From an uncultured Clostridia bacterium (lineage in GTDB: Bacteria > Bacillota > Clostridia > Christensenellales > Borkfalkiaceae): a DNA stretch of 42,870 nucleotides. Below the pieces are notes generated by a model. That model made no database searches, had not been told where the DNA came from, and worked only from the letters and a program-made list of their open reading frames with translations. Position numbers and translations under genes: made by a program. Of this stretch, positions 1-7,512 are shown piece after piece (within the stretch, counting starts at the first letter, position 1; each line of letters begins with the position of its first letter). Location of the stretch: assembly GCA_944342055.1 (NCBI GenBank), contig CALVME010000060.1, forward strand, positions 1 to 42,870. Direction: 5' to 3'.

Positions 1-548
1 TAGCGCGGGTCGATCTCTTTGGGGGCGCGGAGCTGGCTTTCCACCCAGTCGACGTCCTTTTGATAGCCGCAGTTTTCGATTAGCTTCTGATAATAGGGGA
101 AATTGTACTGTTCTTCGAAGGTGGACAGTTCGTCGAATCCTTCGATGAGGAGCCCTTCCCGCTCGAGATCGGAGAATCCCAAAGGACCCACGACTTCTTC
201 CATGCCCCTTTCTTTCGCCCAGTTTTCCGCCGCGGCAAAGAGCGCGGAGGCGACTTTTTGATCGTCGATGCAATCGAACCGCGTGAAGCGCACCCGCTTC
301 TGATGCCATTTCTCGTTGCTCACCCGTTGCAAAATGGCGGAGATCCTCCCCACGACCTTTCCCTCGCGGTAGGCGAGATAGTAGACCGCCTCGCTCTGAT
401 CGTAATAGACGTAATCTTTGCGGAAGATTTTTTTCTCGTCCATATACAGGGGCGGTACGAAATAAGGGTTCCCCTCGTATAGCTTCAGGGGGAAATTCAA
501 AAAGGCGCGCTGTTCTCTTTTGGTTGTTACTTCTTTGACCTGTACCAT
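1..548 (-). CDS. GNAT-like acyltransferase family protein (5' part only)
   Basis: This is the N-terminal 182 codons of a protein that runs off the left edge of the window. The translation begins MVQVKEVTTKREQRAF and continues with NPYFVPPLY, FTRFDCIDD, GPLGFSDLEREGLLIEGF and STFEEQYNFPYY. I recognise these from memory as blocks of a widespread, poorly characterised GNAT-like (YghO-type) family in Clostridia and other bacteria, where the GNAT fold binds acyl-CoA. The substrate is unknown. The start at 548 is the first in-frame ATG. No good Shine-Dalgarno lies directly before it: the best one (AAGGAGAG, 583-576 on the minus strand) is 27 bases upstream, beyond a small GC hairpin. A perfect promoter at 629-601 drives it divergently from pnuC. 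The family call is moderately sure and the function is not. Confidence 0.75.
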   Translation of the reverse strand, partial: MVQVKEVTTKREQRAFLNFPLKLYEGNPYFVPPLYMDEKKIFRKDYVYYDQSEAVYYLAYREGKVVGRISAILQRVSNEKWHQKRVRFTRFDCIDDQKVASALFAAAENWAKERGMEEVVGPLGFSDLEREGLLIEGFDELSTFEEQYNFPYYQKLIENCGYQKDVDWVESQLRAPKEIDPR

Positions 549-560
549 ATCATTTTTTTC

Positions 561-583
561 GCGGCGAGAGCCGCTCTCTCCTT
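561..583 (-). promoter_or_regulatory. Displaced Shine-Dalgarno followed by a GC hairpin
   Basis: In the minus-strand leader, AAGGAGAG (583-576) is followed at once by GCGGC-TCTC-GCCGC (574-561), which can fold into a five-pair GC stem. The ATG at 548 comes 12 bases after the stem. Folding would shorten the effective distance from the Shine-Dalgarno to the start. No in-frame start codon lies between them. A role in translation control is inference. Confidence 0.4.
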
Positions 584-600
584 CGTATAAAAACGAAAAA

Positions 601-629
601 ATTATAACATTTTTCGCCGCCGTTGTCAA
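601..629 (-). promoter_or_regulatory. Consensus sigma-A promoter for the leftward GNAT-like gene
   Basis: On the minus strand, TTGACA (629-624) and TATAAT (606-601) are separated by exactly 17 bases, a perfect match to the housekeeping consensus. Transcription should begin near 594, giving a leader of about 45 bases before the ATG at 548. Confidence 0.85.
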
Positions 630-687
630 ATATTCGACGGAATCTCTCTTTTACAGTTTTTCAAAAGAGTACGGACAGGCGGAACGC

Positions 688-716
688 TTGACAGGAAAAA
701 AAATATTTCCTATAAT
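688..716 (+). promoter_or_regulatory. Consensus sigma-A promoter for pnuC
   Basis: TTGACA (688-693) and TATAAT (711-716) are separated by 17 bases. The expected transcription start is about 722-724, which places the GTG at 722 on the transcript's 5' end and favours the internal ATG at 752 as the translation start. The leader is too short for a riboswitch. Confidence 0.88.
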
Positions 717-751
717 AGCGCGTGAACGAATTTTCGGGAGAGACATGGAAT

Positions 752-1450
752 ATGTTGTGGAGAAATCCCTTTCGCGGATTGACAAAATTTGAGTGGGCGC
801 TTTGGCTGATCTCCGTCTCGGCGGTGACGCTCTCGTCCCTCGTGCGCTTCGATGTCGCCAACCTCGCCGTCTCGCTGCTCGGCGTCACGTCCCTCATTTT
901 CGTGGCGCGCGGCGACGTGTTCGGGCAGTTCATCACCGTCGCTTTCAGCCTTTTGTACGGCGTGATCTCTCTGTTTTCTCACTATTACGGGGAGACGATC
1001 ATCTATTTTTGCATGCAGGCGCCCATCGCCGTGCTCACCATCGTGACGTGGCTGCGCCATTCGCACAAGGCGGGCGGGGAAGAAGTGGAAGTGCGCTCCC
1101 TTCCGCCCAGAGCGATCCCCCTGCTTGTCCTGGCGACGGCGGCGGTGACGGGGGGCTTCTTCTTCCTGCTTCGCGCGCTCGGGACGGAAAATCTCGCCGT
1201 GAGCACGATCTCCGTGGCGACGAGCTTCGGCGCCCTGTCCCTTCTCGTTCTGCGCAGCCCCTACTATGCCGTCGTGTTTGCGCTCAACGACGTCGTGCTC
1301 ATCGTGCTCTGGACGCTGGAGATCGTGCGTGACATCGCTTTCCTGCCCATGGTGGTCTGCTTCGTCATGTTCCTCTGCAACGACATTTACGGATTCTGCA
1401 ACTGGATCCGCATCCGCCGCCGCCAGGCGCTGGAGAAGGCTGCTGGCTGA
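752..1450 (+). CDS. pnuC: PnuC-family vitamin-precursor transporter
   Basis: A 232-residue integral membrane protein of the PnuC family, which moves nicotinamide riboside (or, in the PnuT/PnuX branches, thiamine or riboflavin) across the cytoplasmic membrane by facilitated diffusion. About seven hydrophobic segments are visible. The last one ends in FLCNDIYGFCNWIRIRRR, matching the family's conserved C-terminal YGxxxWxR block, and FALNDVVLIVLWTLE precedes it. I chose ATG 752, preceded by GGGAGA (736-741). The longer GTG 722 start would sit at the predicted transcription start and lacks a ribosome site. The next gene lies about 95 bases downstream. The family is clear. The substrate cannot be fixed from sequence alone, and there is no room for a TPP, FMN or NAD riboswitch in the leader. 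Confidence 0.88.
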   Translation: MLWRNPFRGLTKFEWALWLISVSAVTLSSLVRFDVANLAVSLLGVTSLIFVARGDVFGQFITVAFSLLYGVISLFSHYYGETIIYFCMQAPIAVLTIVTWLRHSHKAGGEEVEVRSLPPRAIPLLVLATAAVTGGFFFLLRALGTENLAVSTISVATSFGALSLLVLRSPYYAVVFALNDVVLIVLWTLEIVRDIAFLPMVVCFVMFLCNDIYGFCNWIRIRRRQALEKAAG

Positions 1451-1498
1451 CTTGAAGAAGAGACGGCATCCGTCCCTCATCATATATAAGGCAGAGAC

Positions 1499-1520
1499 AG
1501 ATCCCGAACGTGCGGGGTCT
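1499..1520 (+). other. Stem-loop upstream of the small ORF
   Basis: AGATCCCG (1499-1506) can pair with CGGGGTCT (1513-1520), eight pairs including one G-U, around a six-base loop. It lies just before the AAAGGAGA ribosome site at 1532-1539. There is no following T tract, so it is not an intrinsic terminator. It may be a leader structure or chance. Confidence 0.3.
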
Positions 1521-1545
1521 GCGCCATCGGAAAAGGAGATACGCT

Positions 1546-1806
1546 GTGATCCATTCTCTTTCGGGCGGCGTCCTGTGCGACGTCGGGATATACACTTTTG
1601 CAAAAGTCGAATGCGAGGAGGGCGAAACGGCGGGCAGACGGTTCTGGTATCTGTCCGAGATCCCCTCGCTCAAAGAGGGGGACGAAGTGCTCGTGCCCAC
1701 GCTCGGCGCGCTCGTGCGCGGAAGGGTCGTCGCACTGGAAGTCGCGTCCGCGCAGGAGGCTCCCTATCCGCTCAACCGCATCAGGGCGATCGAGCGGGTG
1801 CTTTGA
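1546..1806 (+). CDS. Small protein of unknown function upstream of the nuclease pair
   Basis: An 86-residue protein that I cannot assign. The start is GTG 1546, preceded by AAAAGGAGA (1531-1539) at ideal spacing; a GTG at 1510 is in frame but has no such site. The sequence alternates short hydrophobic and charged stretches with glycines (SGGVLCDVGIYTFAKV, EGDEVLVPTLGALVRGRVVALE), which looks like a small beta-rich fold. The second block loosely recalls the N-terminal DNA-binding domain of PriA, but this is only a resemblance. There is no signal peptide or membrane segment. It lies 30 bases before the YhaO-like gene and is probably co-transcribed with it, so a link to DNA repair is possible by context only. 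Confidence 0.65.
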   Translation: MIHSLSGGVLCDVGIYTFAKVECEEGETAGRRFWYLSEIPSLKEGDEVLVPTLGALVRGRVVALEVASAQEAPYPLNRIRAIERVL

Positions 1807-1836
1807 AAACGACAATTTACCACGGGGGAAAACGAT

Positions 1837-2898
1837 ATGAAACTCATTCATTGTGCGGACTTACACCTCGAATCTCGCATGGACAGCTCCTTCTCCGTCC
1901 GTCTTGCCAAAGACAGGCGGCGGGAGCTTTTGCTCACCTATAAGCGCATGATCGCCTATGCGGCGGAACAGGGCGTTGCCGCCGTTCTCATCGCGGGAGA
2001 CCTCTTCGACAGCGGCAAAGTCTCCCGACGCGCTGTACGCGACGTCCTTTCGGAGATGCAGGCGCGCCCCGAGATCACCTTTTTTTATCTCTGCGGCAAT
2101 CACGACAAGAACAATCTCTCTTCGCTCTCGGCTCTGCCCGAAAATTGCAAGACGTTTTCCGCCGAGTGGCGGAGCTATCCGGTCGGCGACGTCGTCGTGA
2201 CGGGCATCGAGCGCTTCGACGAATCTGCGGCGGAGTCGCTCTCCCTCGACCCGTCCGCGCGCAACGTCGTCATGCTGCACGGTCAGCTCTCTTCGGGGGC
2301 GAGCGGAAACTGGAACATCAATTTGAAATCGCTCGCGGGCAAGTACATCGATTATCTCGCCCTCGGACACATCCACAGCCATTCCTTCGGCAGGATAGAC
2401 GGGCGCGGGAAGTACGCCTACAGCGGCTGTCTCGAGGGCAGGGGGTTCGACGAGTGCGGCGAGAAGGGATTCTTGCTCCTGGAGACGGAGGGCAGGGAGA
2501 TCGAGAGCACGTTCGTCCCCTTCGCTTCGATGGCGCTGCATGCCGTGAATGCCGAGCTGGACGCTTCGCTCGTCACGCGCGCCGAACTGGAGGCGCGCAC
2601 GGAGAGCGCGGTGAAGGATATTCCCGCTTCGGATATGGTCAGGGTTTCGCTCACGGGCGAGCGCGGCGCGGAACTGACGGTGGACACGGACTATCTTTCC
2701 CGCGTCCTCTCCGAAAAATTCCGCTTTGCGAAGGTGATCGATGCGTCCCGCCTCGCCGTGACGGCGGACGACTACAAAAACGACGTCTCGCTCAAAGGCG
2801 AGTTCGTGCGTCTGGTGCGCGGGAGCAAACTGACGCCCGAGGAACAGGATAAAATTCTGGAGTGCGGCATCCGCGCGCTGCGGGGGGAGGACATATGA
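1837..2898 (+). CDS. YhaO/SbcD-like DNA repair nuclease (metallophosphoesterase)
   Basis: A 353-residue calcineurin-type phosphoesterase and the nuclease half of an SbcCD/Mre11-Rad50-like complex. The metal-binding motifs appear in order: D8-x-H10 (CADLH), G54-D55 (AGDLFD), G87-N88-H89-D90 (GNHDK), H148 (MLHGQ) and G-H178-x-H180 (LGHIHSH). The remaining roughly 150 residues form the cap/C-terminal region that contacts the ATPase partner. Length and motif layout fit the shorter YhaO type of Bacillota. A GGGGGAA site (1821-1827) precedes ATG 1837. The stop overlaps the start of the ATPase gene by ATGA, as expected for subunits made in fixed ratio. Members of this family process DNA ends and hairpins in an Mn-dependent way. 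Confidence 0.9.
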   Translation: MKLIHCADLHLESRMDSSFSVRLAKDRRRELLLTYKRMIAYAAEQGVAAVLIAGDLFDSGKVSRRAVRDVLSEMQARPEITFFYLCGNHDKNNLSSLSALPENCKTFSAEWRSYPVGDVVVTGIERFDESAAESLSLDPSARNVVMLHGQLSSGASGNWNINLKSLAGKYIDYLALGHIHSHSFGRIDGRGKYAYSGCLEGRGFDECGEKGFLLLETEGREIESTFVPFASMALHAVNAELDASLVTRAELEARTESAVKDIPASDMVRVSLTGERGAELTVDTDYLSRVLSEKFRFAKVIDASRLAVTADDYKNDVSLKGEFVRLVRGSKLTPEEQDKILECGIRALRGEDI

Positions 2899-5429
2899 GG
2901 CTGATTTCCTGTCACATTGATAATTTCGGGAAGCTCTCCGATCTCGACATGCGCTTCGACGAGGGGCTCAACGCGGTGCTTCGGGAGAACGGCTGGGGCA
3001 AGACGACGCTCACCGTATTCATCAAGGCGATGCTCTACGGGCTTCCCAGATCGACGAAGCGGAAGCTGGACGAGAACGAGAGAAAGAAATATACGCCTTG
3101 GAAGGGCGGCGCATACGGCGGAGAGCTGGAGCTCGCCGTCGGCGAGAAGGAATACCGCATCGAGCGTTATTTCAGCGACGCGGAGAGCGGTGATACGTTC
3201 GCCCTGTACGATCGCAAGACCAATCTGCCGAGCGCGGATTACGGCGCGGACATCGGCGAAAAACTGTTCGGCCTGAATGCGGCGGCATATGAACGCAGCG
3301 TCTATTTTTCTCAGCGCGGCGCAGTCGAAGAGGGAAGCGAGAACAGCATCAGCGCAAAGCTCAACGGCTTGCTCGAAGACGACGAGGACATCGGGGCGCT
3401 CGATCAGGCGCTGGAGGGGCTGGACAAGGCGAGAAAGGAATACAAACTCGACCGCGGGACGGGCGGAAGGATCGACGAACTCGAGGCGAGCCGCGCAGAC
3501 ATCCTCGCGCGGCGAGACAGGGCGCTGCGCGCAGACGCGCGTCTGAAAGAGGCGGAGGGAGAGCTCTCCCGCGCACGCGCGGCGGCGAAGGAAGCAGAGG
3601 CGGCGTGCGAACGCGCGGAAGAGGCGTTCCGCGCGGCGGGGCAGGAGCGAAACCGCCTGCAAATGCAGAACACCTATCGGGAACTTGTGAAGAAGTTGCG
3701 TGATTCGCAGGGAAAGGAAGAGGAATGCCTGCGCTTTTTCGGCGGGAGCGCCCCCTCGGAAGAGGCGCTCGCCGCCGCCGAACGGGCGGAGGCGGAAGCA
3801 AAGCTGAAGGAAGGCGAACTTTCCGTGCTCGCTTCCGCGGACGACGAGGACTTGCGCACGCTGTTTGCCCGCGGCGTGCCTGACGAAGAGGAGCTTGCGG
3901 CATACGAAGCGGCGGCAAAGGAAGAGGGAGAACTGCGGGGCGCACTGCGCACCGTGTATCCCGTCGATGACGCGACGTATGTGCGGTATGTGCGCGACCG
4001 CGAAACGGCGCAGGAGGAACTGAAAGGTTATGCCCGCCTCAACGGCGAGGGCGCGGAAGACCGCCTCGCTCAGGCGAAGGAGGAGGCGGCGCGCGCCAAG
4101 GCGGCAGCCGACGAAGCAGCTGCCCGCCCGAAGCCGAAGGACAGGAGGCTGCCCGCCTTCCTCGGGACGGCGATCGGAACGTGCGCCGCGGCGATCGCGT
4201 GCGCGCTGTCGCTGCCTCGCTCCGTCGCGTACTTCGCGGCGATCGCGTGCGGCGTCCTTGCTCTCCTGTTCGCCGCGCTGACGGCGATGAGCGCGCGTTC
4301 CCTCTCTAAGCGCCGCAAGGCTGCGAAAAGAGAGGCGGCGGAGCTTGCCGAGGCGTATGAACTTGCGAGAACGCGGGAGACAGAGGCGCAGCAGACGCTG
4401 TTTGCCGTGCAGCAGCGCGCGATGCTCGAGGAACGGCTGGGGCGCATCGGGCGGGAGATCGCGACTTACGAGCTGTATAGCGCGAAAAAGGCGGAGGCGG
4501 ATGCGCTGACGCAGAGGCTGACGGCGGGGCACAAGCGCTATCCCCTGCGGGCGGACACCTGGTCGGCGTGGGCGCACGGCCTGCGCGCCAAGGCGGAGAC
4601 GTACGCGAAGGTGTGCCTGGCGGCGCAGCGCGCGGAGACGTTGCGCGCGGAAGCGGAGAAATTGCATGCCGACGCGCAGGCGTTTTCGGCGAAGTACGGC
4701 GGCTCGCTCAAGGAAATCCGCTCCAGACTCCTCGCCTATGGCGTTTACGCGGAGAATGCTGCGCGCGATCGGGTCAGGCTTTCCGCATTCGAAGCGGAGA
4801 ACGGCTTGACGCAGGCGTTTTTGGAGGAATCGCTTTCGGACAGGACGGAGCAGGCGGGTCAGCTCTGCCGCAGGACGCGGCAGGAGATGTCGCAGGCGCA
4901 GGCGCGCGCGAATGAAGCCGAAGCGGCGGCGGAGCGCGAGCGCGAGACCGCTGAGACCCTTCCCGACGTCGAGGCGGAACTTTCTCTCGCGGAGAACGAG
5001 CTTGCGGCGGCGAAAGAGCGCCATTTCGTACTCAGCGAGACGGCGAAGTATCTCAGAAAGGCGAGAGAGGAGCTTTCGGCCCGCTATCTCGGCGCCATGA
5101 AGGAGAGCTTTTTGCGCCACCTCGGCTCGTTCGGCGGCGAAAAGCTGGGCAGATTCGAAATGGACGCGCGCATGGACGTCGTTTTCAAGGCGGAGGGGAA
5201 GCGGCAGGATATCGCCGCGCTCAGCCAGGGGTATCAGTGCGTCGTTTCGCTCTGCGCGCGCTTTGCGCTCGTGGACGCCCTGTTTGCGAACGAAAAGCCT
5301 TTTCTGATCCTGGACGATCCGTTCGCGGAGCTCGACGGCGAGAACCTTTCGATCGCGCGCGGCATGCTCGCGCAGGCGGCGAAGTCTTATCAGATACTCT
5401 ATCTGGTTTGCCATGAGAGCCGGTCTTAG
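2895..5429 (+). CDS. YhaN/SbcC-like SMC-type ATPase with a membrane hairpin
   Basis: An 844-residue Rad50/SbcC-like ATPase, partner of the preceding nuclease. The N-terminal half-domain carries a Walker A motif (E31-N-G-W-G-K36-T-T). Two long Ala/Glu/Arg-rich coiled-coil stretches follow, and the C-terminal half carries a signature-like L776-S-Q-G-Y-Q and Walker B (FLILDD with D807-D808, then PFAELD). At about residues 420-470, midway along the coiled coil, there are two hydrophobic segments separated by a short turn. This is where SbcC has its zinc hook, and no CxxC is present there. It resembles YhaN-type proteins more than classical SbcC. I use ATG 2895, with GGGGGAGG just upstream and an ATGA overlap with the nuclease stop; an upstream in-frame start at 2862 lacks a ribosome site. 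Confidence 0.88.
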   Translation: MRLISCHIDNFGKLSDLDMRFDEGLNAVLRENGWGKTTLTVFIKAMLYGLPRSTKRKLDENERKKYTPWKGGAYGGELELAVGEKEYRIERYFSDAESGDTFALYDRKTNLPSADYGADIGEKLFGLNAAAYERSVYFSQRGAVEEGSENSISAKLNGLLEDDEDIGALDQALEGLDKARKEYKLDRGTGGRIDELEASRADILARRDRALRADARLKEAEGELSRARAAAKEAEAACERAEEAFRAAGQERNRLQMQNTYRELVKKLRDSQGKEEECLRFFGGSAPSEEALAAAERAEAEAKLKEGELSVLASADDEDLRTLFARGVPDEEELAAYEAAAKEEGELRGALRTVYPVDDATYVRYVRDRETAQEELKGYARLNGEGAEDRLAQAKEEAARAKAAADEAAARPKPKDRRLPAFLGTAIGTCAAAIACALSLPRSVAYFAAIACGVLALLFAALTAMSARSLSKRRKAAKREAAELAEAYELARTRETEAQQTLFAVQQRAMLEERLGRIGREIATYELYSAKKAEADALTQRLTAGHKRYPLRADTWSAWAHGLRAKAETYAKVCLAAQRAETLRAEAEKLHADAQAFSAKYGGSLKEIRSRLLAYGVYAENAARDRVRLSAFEAENGLTQAFLEESLSDRTEQAGQLCRRTRQEMSQAQARANEAEAAAERERETAETLPDVEAELSLAENELAAAKERHFVLSETAKYLRKAREELSARYLGAMKESFLRHLGSFGGEKLGRFEMDARMDVVFKAEGKRQDIAALSQGYQCVVSLCARFALVDALFANEKPFLILDDPFAELDGENLSIARGMLAQAAKSYQILYLVCHESRS

Positions 5430-5439
5430 CGAGGTGCGC

Positions 5440-5958
5440 ATGAGGAGAAAGATTTTGGCGGCGCTGTTTTGGAGCGCTTACGGTTTGCTGGCGGGGGTGC
5501 TGATCTGGCATTCCTGCCGCACGGGCGAAAGTTCCGTCGGGGACAGTTCCGCCGTCGGGGAATGGCTGGAGCCCTTCTTTTCGGGTTTGATCCCCGACCC
5601 GACGGGGGCAGGTCGCCCCATTGATGTCTGGTGGAGCGGTTACGGCGCATTCATTCGCAAGGGGATCGGGCATTTCGGCGGATTTGGCGCCCTGGGGGCG
5701 TTCGGCGGTGCGGCGTTCGCGCTCTCCTTCTTCAGAGGCGGCGCGAAAAAGCCGTATCTTTCCGCGCTCCGCGCGTTTGCGTTTTGCCTTGCGGCGGGAC
5801 TTTTTCTCGGCGCGCTGACCGAAGGGCTCCAGCTCTTTTCGGAGGGCAGGAACGGCAGTTTTTCGGACGTGGCGCTCGATTTTTCCGGCTACGCGGTCGG
5901 CGCCGCGGCGTCGTATTTTTTGACGATTTTTATTCTTTCAAAGCGAAAAGGGAGATAA
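5440..5958 (+). CDS. VanZ-like membrane protein
   Basis: A 172-residue membrane protein with four predicted hydrophobic segments and VanZ-family marks: a conserved KxxxHFGGFGALG block after the first extracytoplasmic loop, then ALTEGLQLF and GSFSDVALDFSGYAVG near the C terminus. VanZ proteins are associated with low-level teicoplanin resistance, but most chromosomal copies have no known role. The start is uncertain. ATG 5440 avoids overlap and gives a typical basic N terminus before the first membrane segment. ATG 5413 (nine residues longer, 17-base overlap with the ATPase gene) and GTG 5434 are also in frame, and none has a well-placed ribosome site. It is the last gene of the operon; its stop codon lies in the loop of the terminator. 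Confidence 0.82.
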   Translation: MRRKILAALFWSAYGLLAGVLIWHSCRTGESSVGDSSAVGEWLEPFFSGLIPDPTGAGRPIDVWWSGYGAFIRKGIGHFGGFGALGAFGGAAFALSFFRGGAKKPYLSALRAFAFCLAAGLFLGALTEGLQLFSEGRNGSFSDVALDFSGYAVGAAASYFLTIFILSKRKGR

Positions 5959-5973
5959 ATTCTCCCCTTTTTT
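5946..5973 (+). terminator. Rho-independent terminator after the VanZ-like gene
   Basis: GGGAGA (5950-5955), loop TAAAT, TCTCCC (5961-5966), then C and a run of six T (5968-5973), with an A tract before the stem. The TAA stop codon of the VanZ-like gene (5956-5958) forms part of the loop. A weaker AAAGCC/GGCTTT pairing followed by T residues lies just downstream (about 5999-6026). Confidence 0.75.
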
Positions 5974-6049
5974 GCTGTTTTTCGGCATTGCGTTTCGTAA
6001 AGCCGATCGCCGCAGGGGGCTTTTTTCACCTTTATTGTGGTATGAATCG

Positions 6050-6078
6050 TTGACAATCGCAGAAATTAGAAGTATAAT
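6050..6078 (+). promoter_or_regulatory. Consensus sigma-A promoter of the GT87/rfbH operon
   Basis: TTGACA (6050-6055), 17 bases, TATAAT (6073-6078). Transcription should start near 6085, 45 bases before ATG 6130. No other strong promoter was found before 19612, so 6130-19615 is probably one transcript of ten genes. Confidence 0.88.
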
Positions 6079-6129
6079 GTTTCCGTATGAATTGTATCCG
6101 TGAACGGAGGAACTGAGGACGGGAGGAGT

Positions 6130-7512
6130 ATGAGAGGAACCGAAAAAACCCAAATCCCTTTTCTGAAAAAGTGCGTTGCGGCGTTTCGTTCCCTTCCCCG
6201 TATGCAGCGGTATGTGCTCGCGTTCGTCGCGGCGGACATCCTCTTTCTCGTCTGGTATCTGATCTATACCGCCGCCTTTTTGGAAGGCGAGGCGCACGTT
6301 CCCCACTTTCTGCTGGGGGCGGTGTTTTTTCAGGATCACTCGGACGTGTTCATGGATTTTTTCAACGTCAACGTGTTCGTGGAGGACATGAACCCCTACT
6401 TTGTCGCGGGGGACCCGGGCGGAGGCTCTTCCTATCCGCCGTTGGTTCTGCTGCTCGCGAAGGTGTTCCGCCTGATCGGTGGGCCCGCAGAGAGCGCGCT
6501 CGCACTGCGCGAGACGCCGCGAGGGATCCTCTCGATCGTGTTGTATTTTACCGTGCTGACGATTTGCGGCGCGCTTTGCCTTTTGAAGTTTGCGAAGAAA
6601 AAAGGGCTGCCGTTGCCTTTGGCGGCGGCGCTCGGGCTCTGCGTGCTGCTCACCGCGCCCATGGTATATCTCATCGAACGGGCGAACTATCTCCTGTTCG
6701 CGCTTCTGTTTGTGCTCGTTTTCTTTCTTTACGAGAAGGACGAGAGCGCGTTCAAGCGGGAGCTTTCCTACCTTTCGCTCGCGGCGGCGGTCGGATTCAA
6801 ACTTTATCCTGCCGTGTTTGCGCTCCTGCTTTTGAAGGAAAAGCGCTTTTTTGCCTTTCTGCGCGTGGCGCTGTACAGCGTCGCGCTCACGGTGTTGCCG
6901 TTCTGTTTTTTCGAGGGAGGCTTCGGCAACATCGCTTATTTTCTGGAAAATCTGAAAAAATTCAGCGAAGGGCCGTATGTGTTCGAATACGAAGGCGCTC
7001 CCTGCACCAACGCGTTTTCCTACGGGCTTTCGGCGGCTATGTTTGTGCGCGTGCTCTTTTGTCTGTTCGGAGGGTTCAGCTATCTCGCATTGCCGGCGTA
7101 CGCGCACGCCGCGGCGACGGCGTTCGCCGTGATCACGGGCGCCGCCCTCATCGCGGGGATCTTTCTCGCGAAAGATCGCTTTTCCGCCGTCTTTCTCGCG
7201 GCGGCGGCGACCTTCCTCCTCCCCGACCCGAGCTACTGCTATACGGCGTCCGTTCTGATCGTTCCGCTTTTTTTCCTGTTTTCTGAGGGGGAAGGCGGGA
7301 AATTTCAGATCGCGGCGTTCGTCCTTCTGCTTTTCAGTTTCGTCATAGCCGATTTCGGCTACCTGCTCCCTCGTTATTCACACGGATTACAGTACGGCTA
7401 TACCGTCTTGAATTTCCTGCAATGCCTCTCCTGCATTGCGCTCTCTTGGATGTGTTTTGTGCGCGGCGCGCTCAGCCGCGTCAGAAAGAACTGCGCCTAT
7501 GCAAAAAACTAA
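6130..7512 (+). CDS. GT87-like (DUF2029) membrane glycosyltransferase 1
   Basis: A 460-residue polytopic membrane protein with 10 or more hydrophobic segments, of the GT87 type (GT-C fold). Enzymes of this class use polyprenyl-phosphate sugars as donors and act on the outer face of the membrane. The first extracytoplasmic loop has the acidic stretch DHSDVFMDFFNVN, probably holding the catalytic Asp residues, and then SSYPPLVLLLAKV. Later come IERANYLLF and AVGFKLYPAVFALLLLKEKRF, a block repeated in the other three copies of this window. Start ATG 6130 follows GGGAGGAG (6121-6128); GTG 6100 is in frame but lacks a site. It opens the operon and overlaps the next GT87 gene by 14 bases. The acceptor and sugar are unknown. 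Confidence 0.82.
   Translation: MRGTEKTQIPFLKKCVAAFRSLPRMQRYVLAFVAADILFLVWYLIYTAAFLEGEAHVPHFLLGAVFFQDHSDVFMDFFNVNVFVEDMNPYFVAGDPGGGSSYPPLVLLLAKVFRLIGGPAESALALRETPRGILSIVLYFTVLTICGALCLLKFAKKKGLPLPLAAALGLCVLLTAPMVYLIERANYLLFALLFVLVFFLYEKDESAFKRELSYLSLAAAVGFKLYPAVFALLLLKEKRFFAFLRVALYSVALTVLPFCFFEGGFGNIAYFLENLKKFSEGPYVFEYEGAPCTNAFSYGLSAAMFVRVLFCLFGGFSYLALPAYAHAAATAFAVITGAALIAGIFLAKDRFSAVFLAAAATFLLPDPSYCYTASVLIVPLFFLFSEGEGGKFQIAAFVLLLFSFVIADFGYLLPRYSHGLQYGYTVLNFLQCLSCIALSWMCFVRGALSRVRKNCAYAKN

Noticed and set aside
722..751. GTG 722 as the pnuC start
   Set aside because: It coincides with the predicted transcription start of a perfect promoter and has no ribosome site, while ATG 752 has GGGAGA upstream.
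1455..1475. GACGG-CAT-CCGTC hairpin after pnuC as a terminator
   Set aside because: The stem is short and no T tract follows, so intrinsic termination is not supported.
2772..5441. A very long open frame on the minus strand opposite the YhaN-like gene
   Set aside because: Its translation is Arg-rich and low in recognisable motifs, as expected for the complement of a GC-rich Ala/Glu-rich coiled-coil gene; the plus strand has Walker A and B motifs and a ribosome site.
7499..7512. Frameshift between the first two GT87 genes
   Set aside because: The 14-base overlap separates two complete, homologous proteins each with a full N-terminal span and C-terminal end, so this is coupling and not a broken gene.
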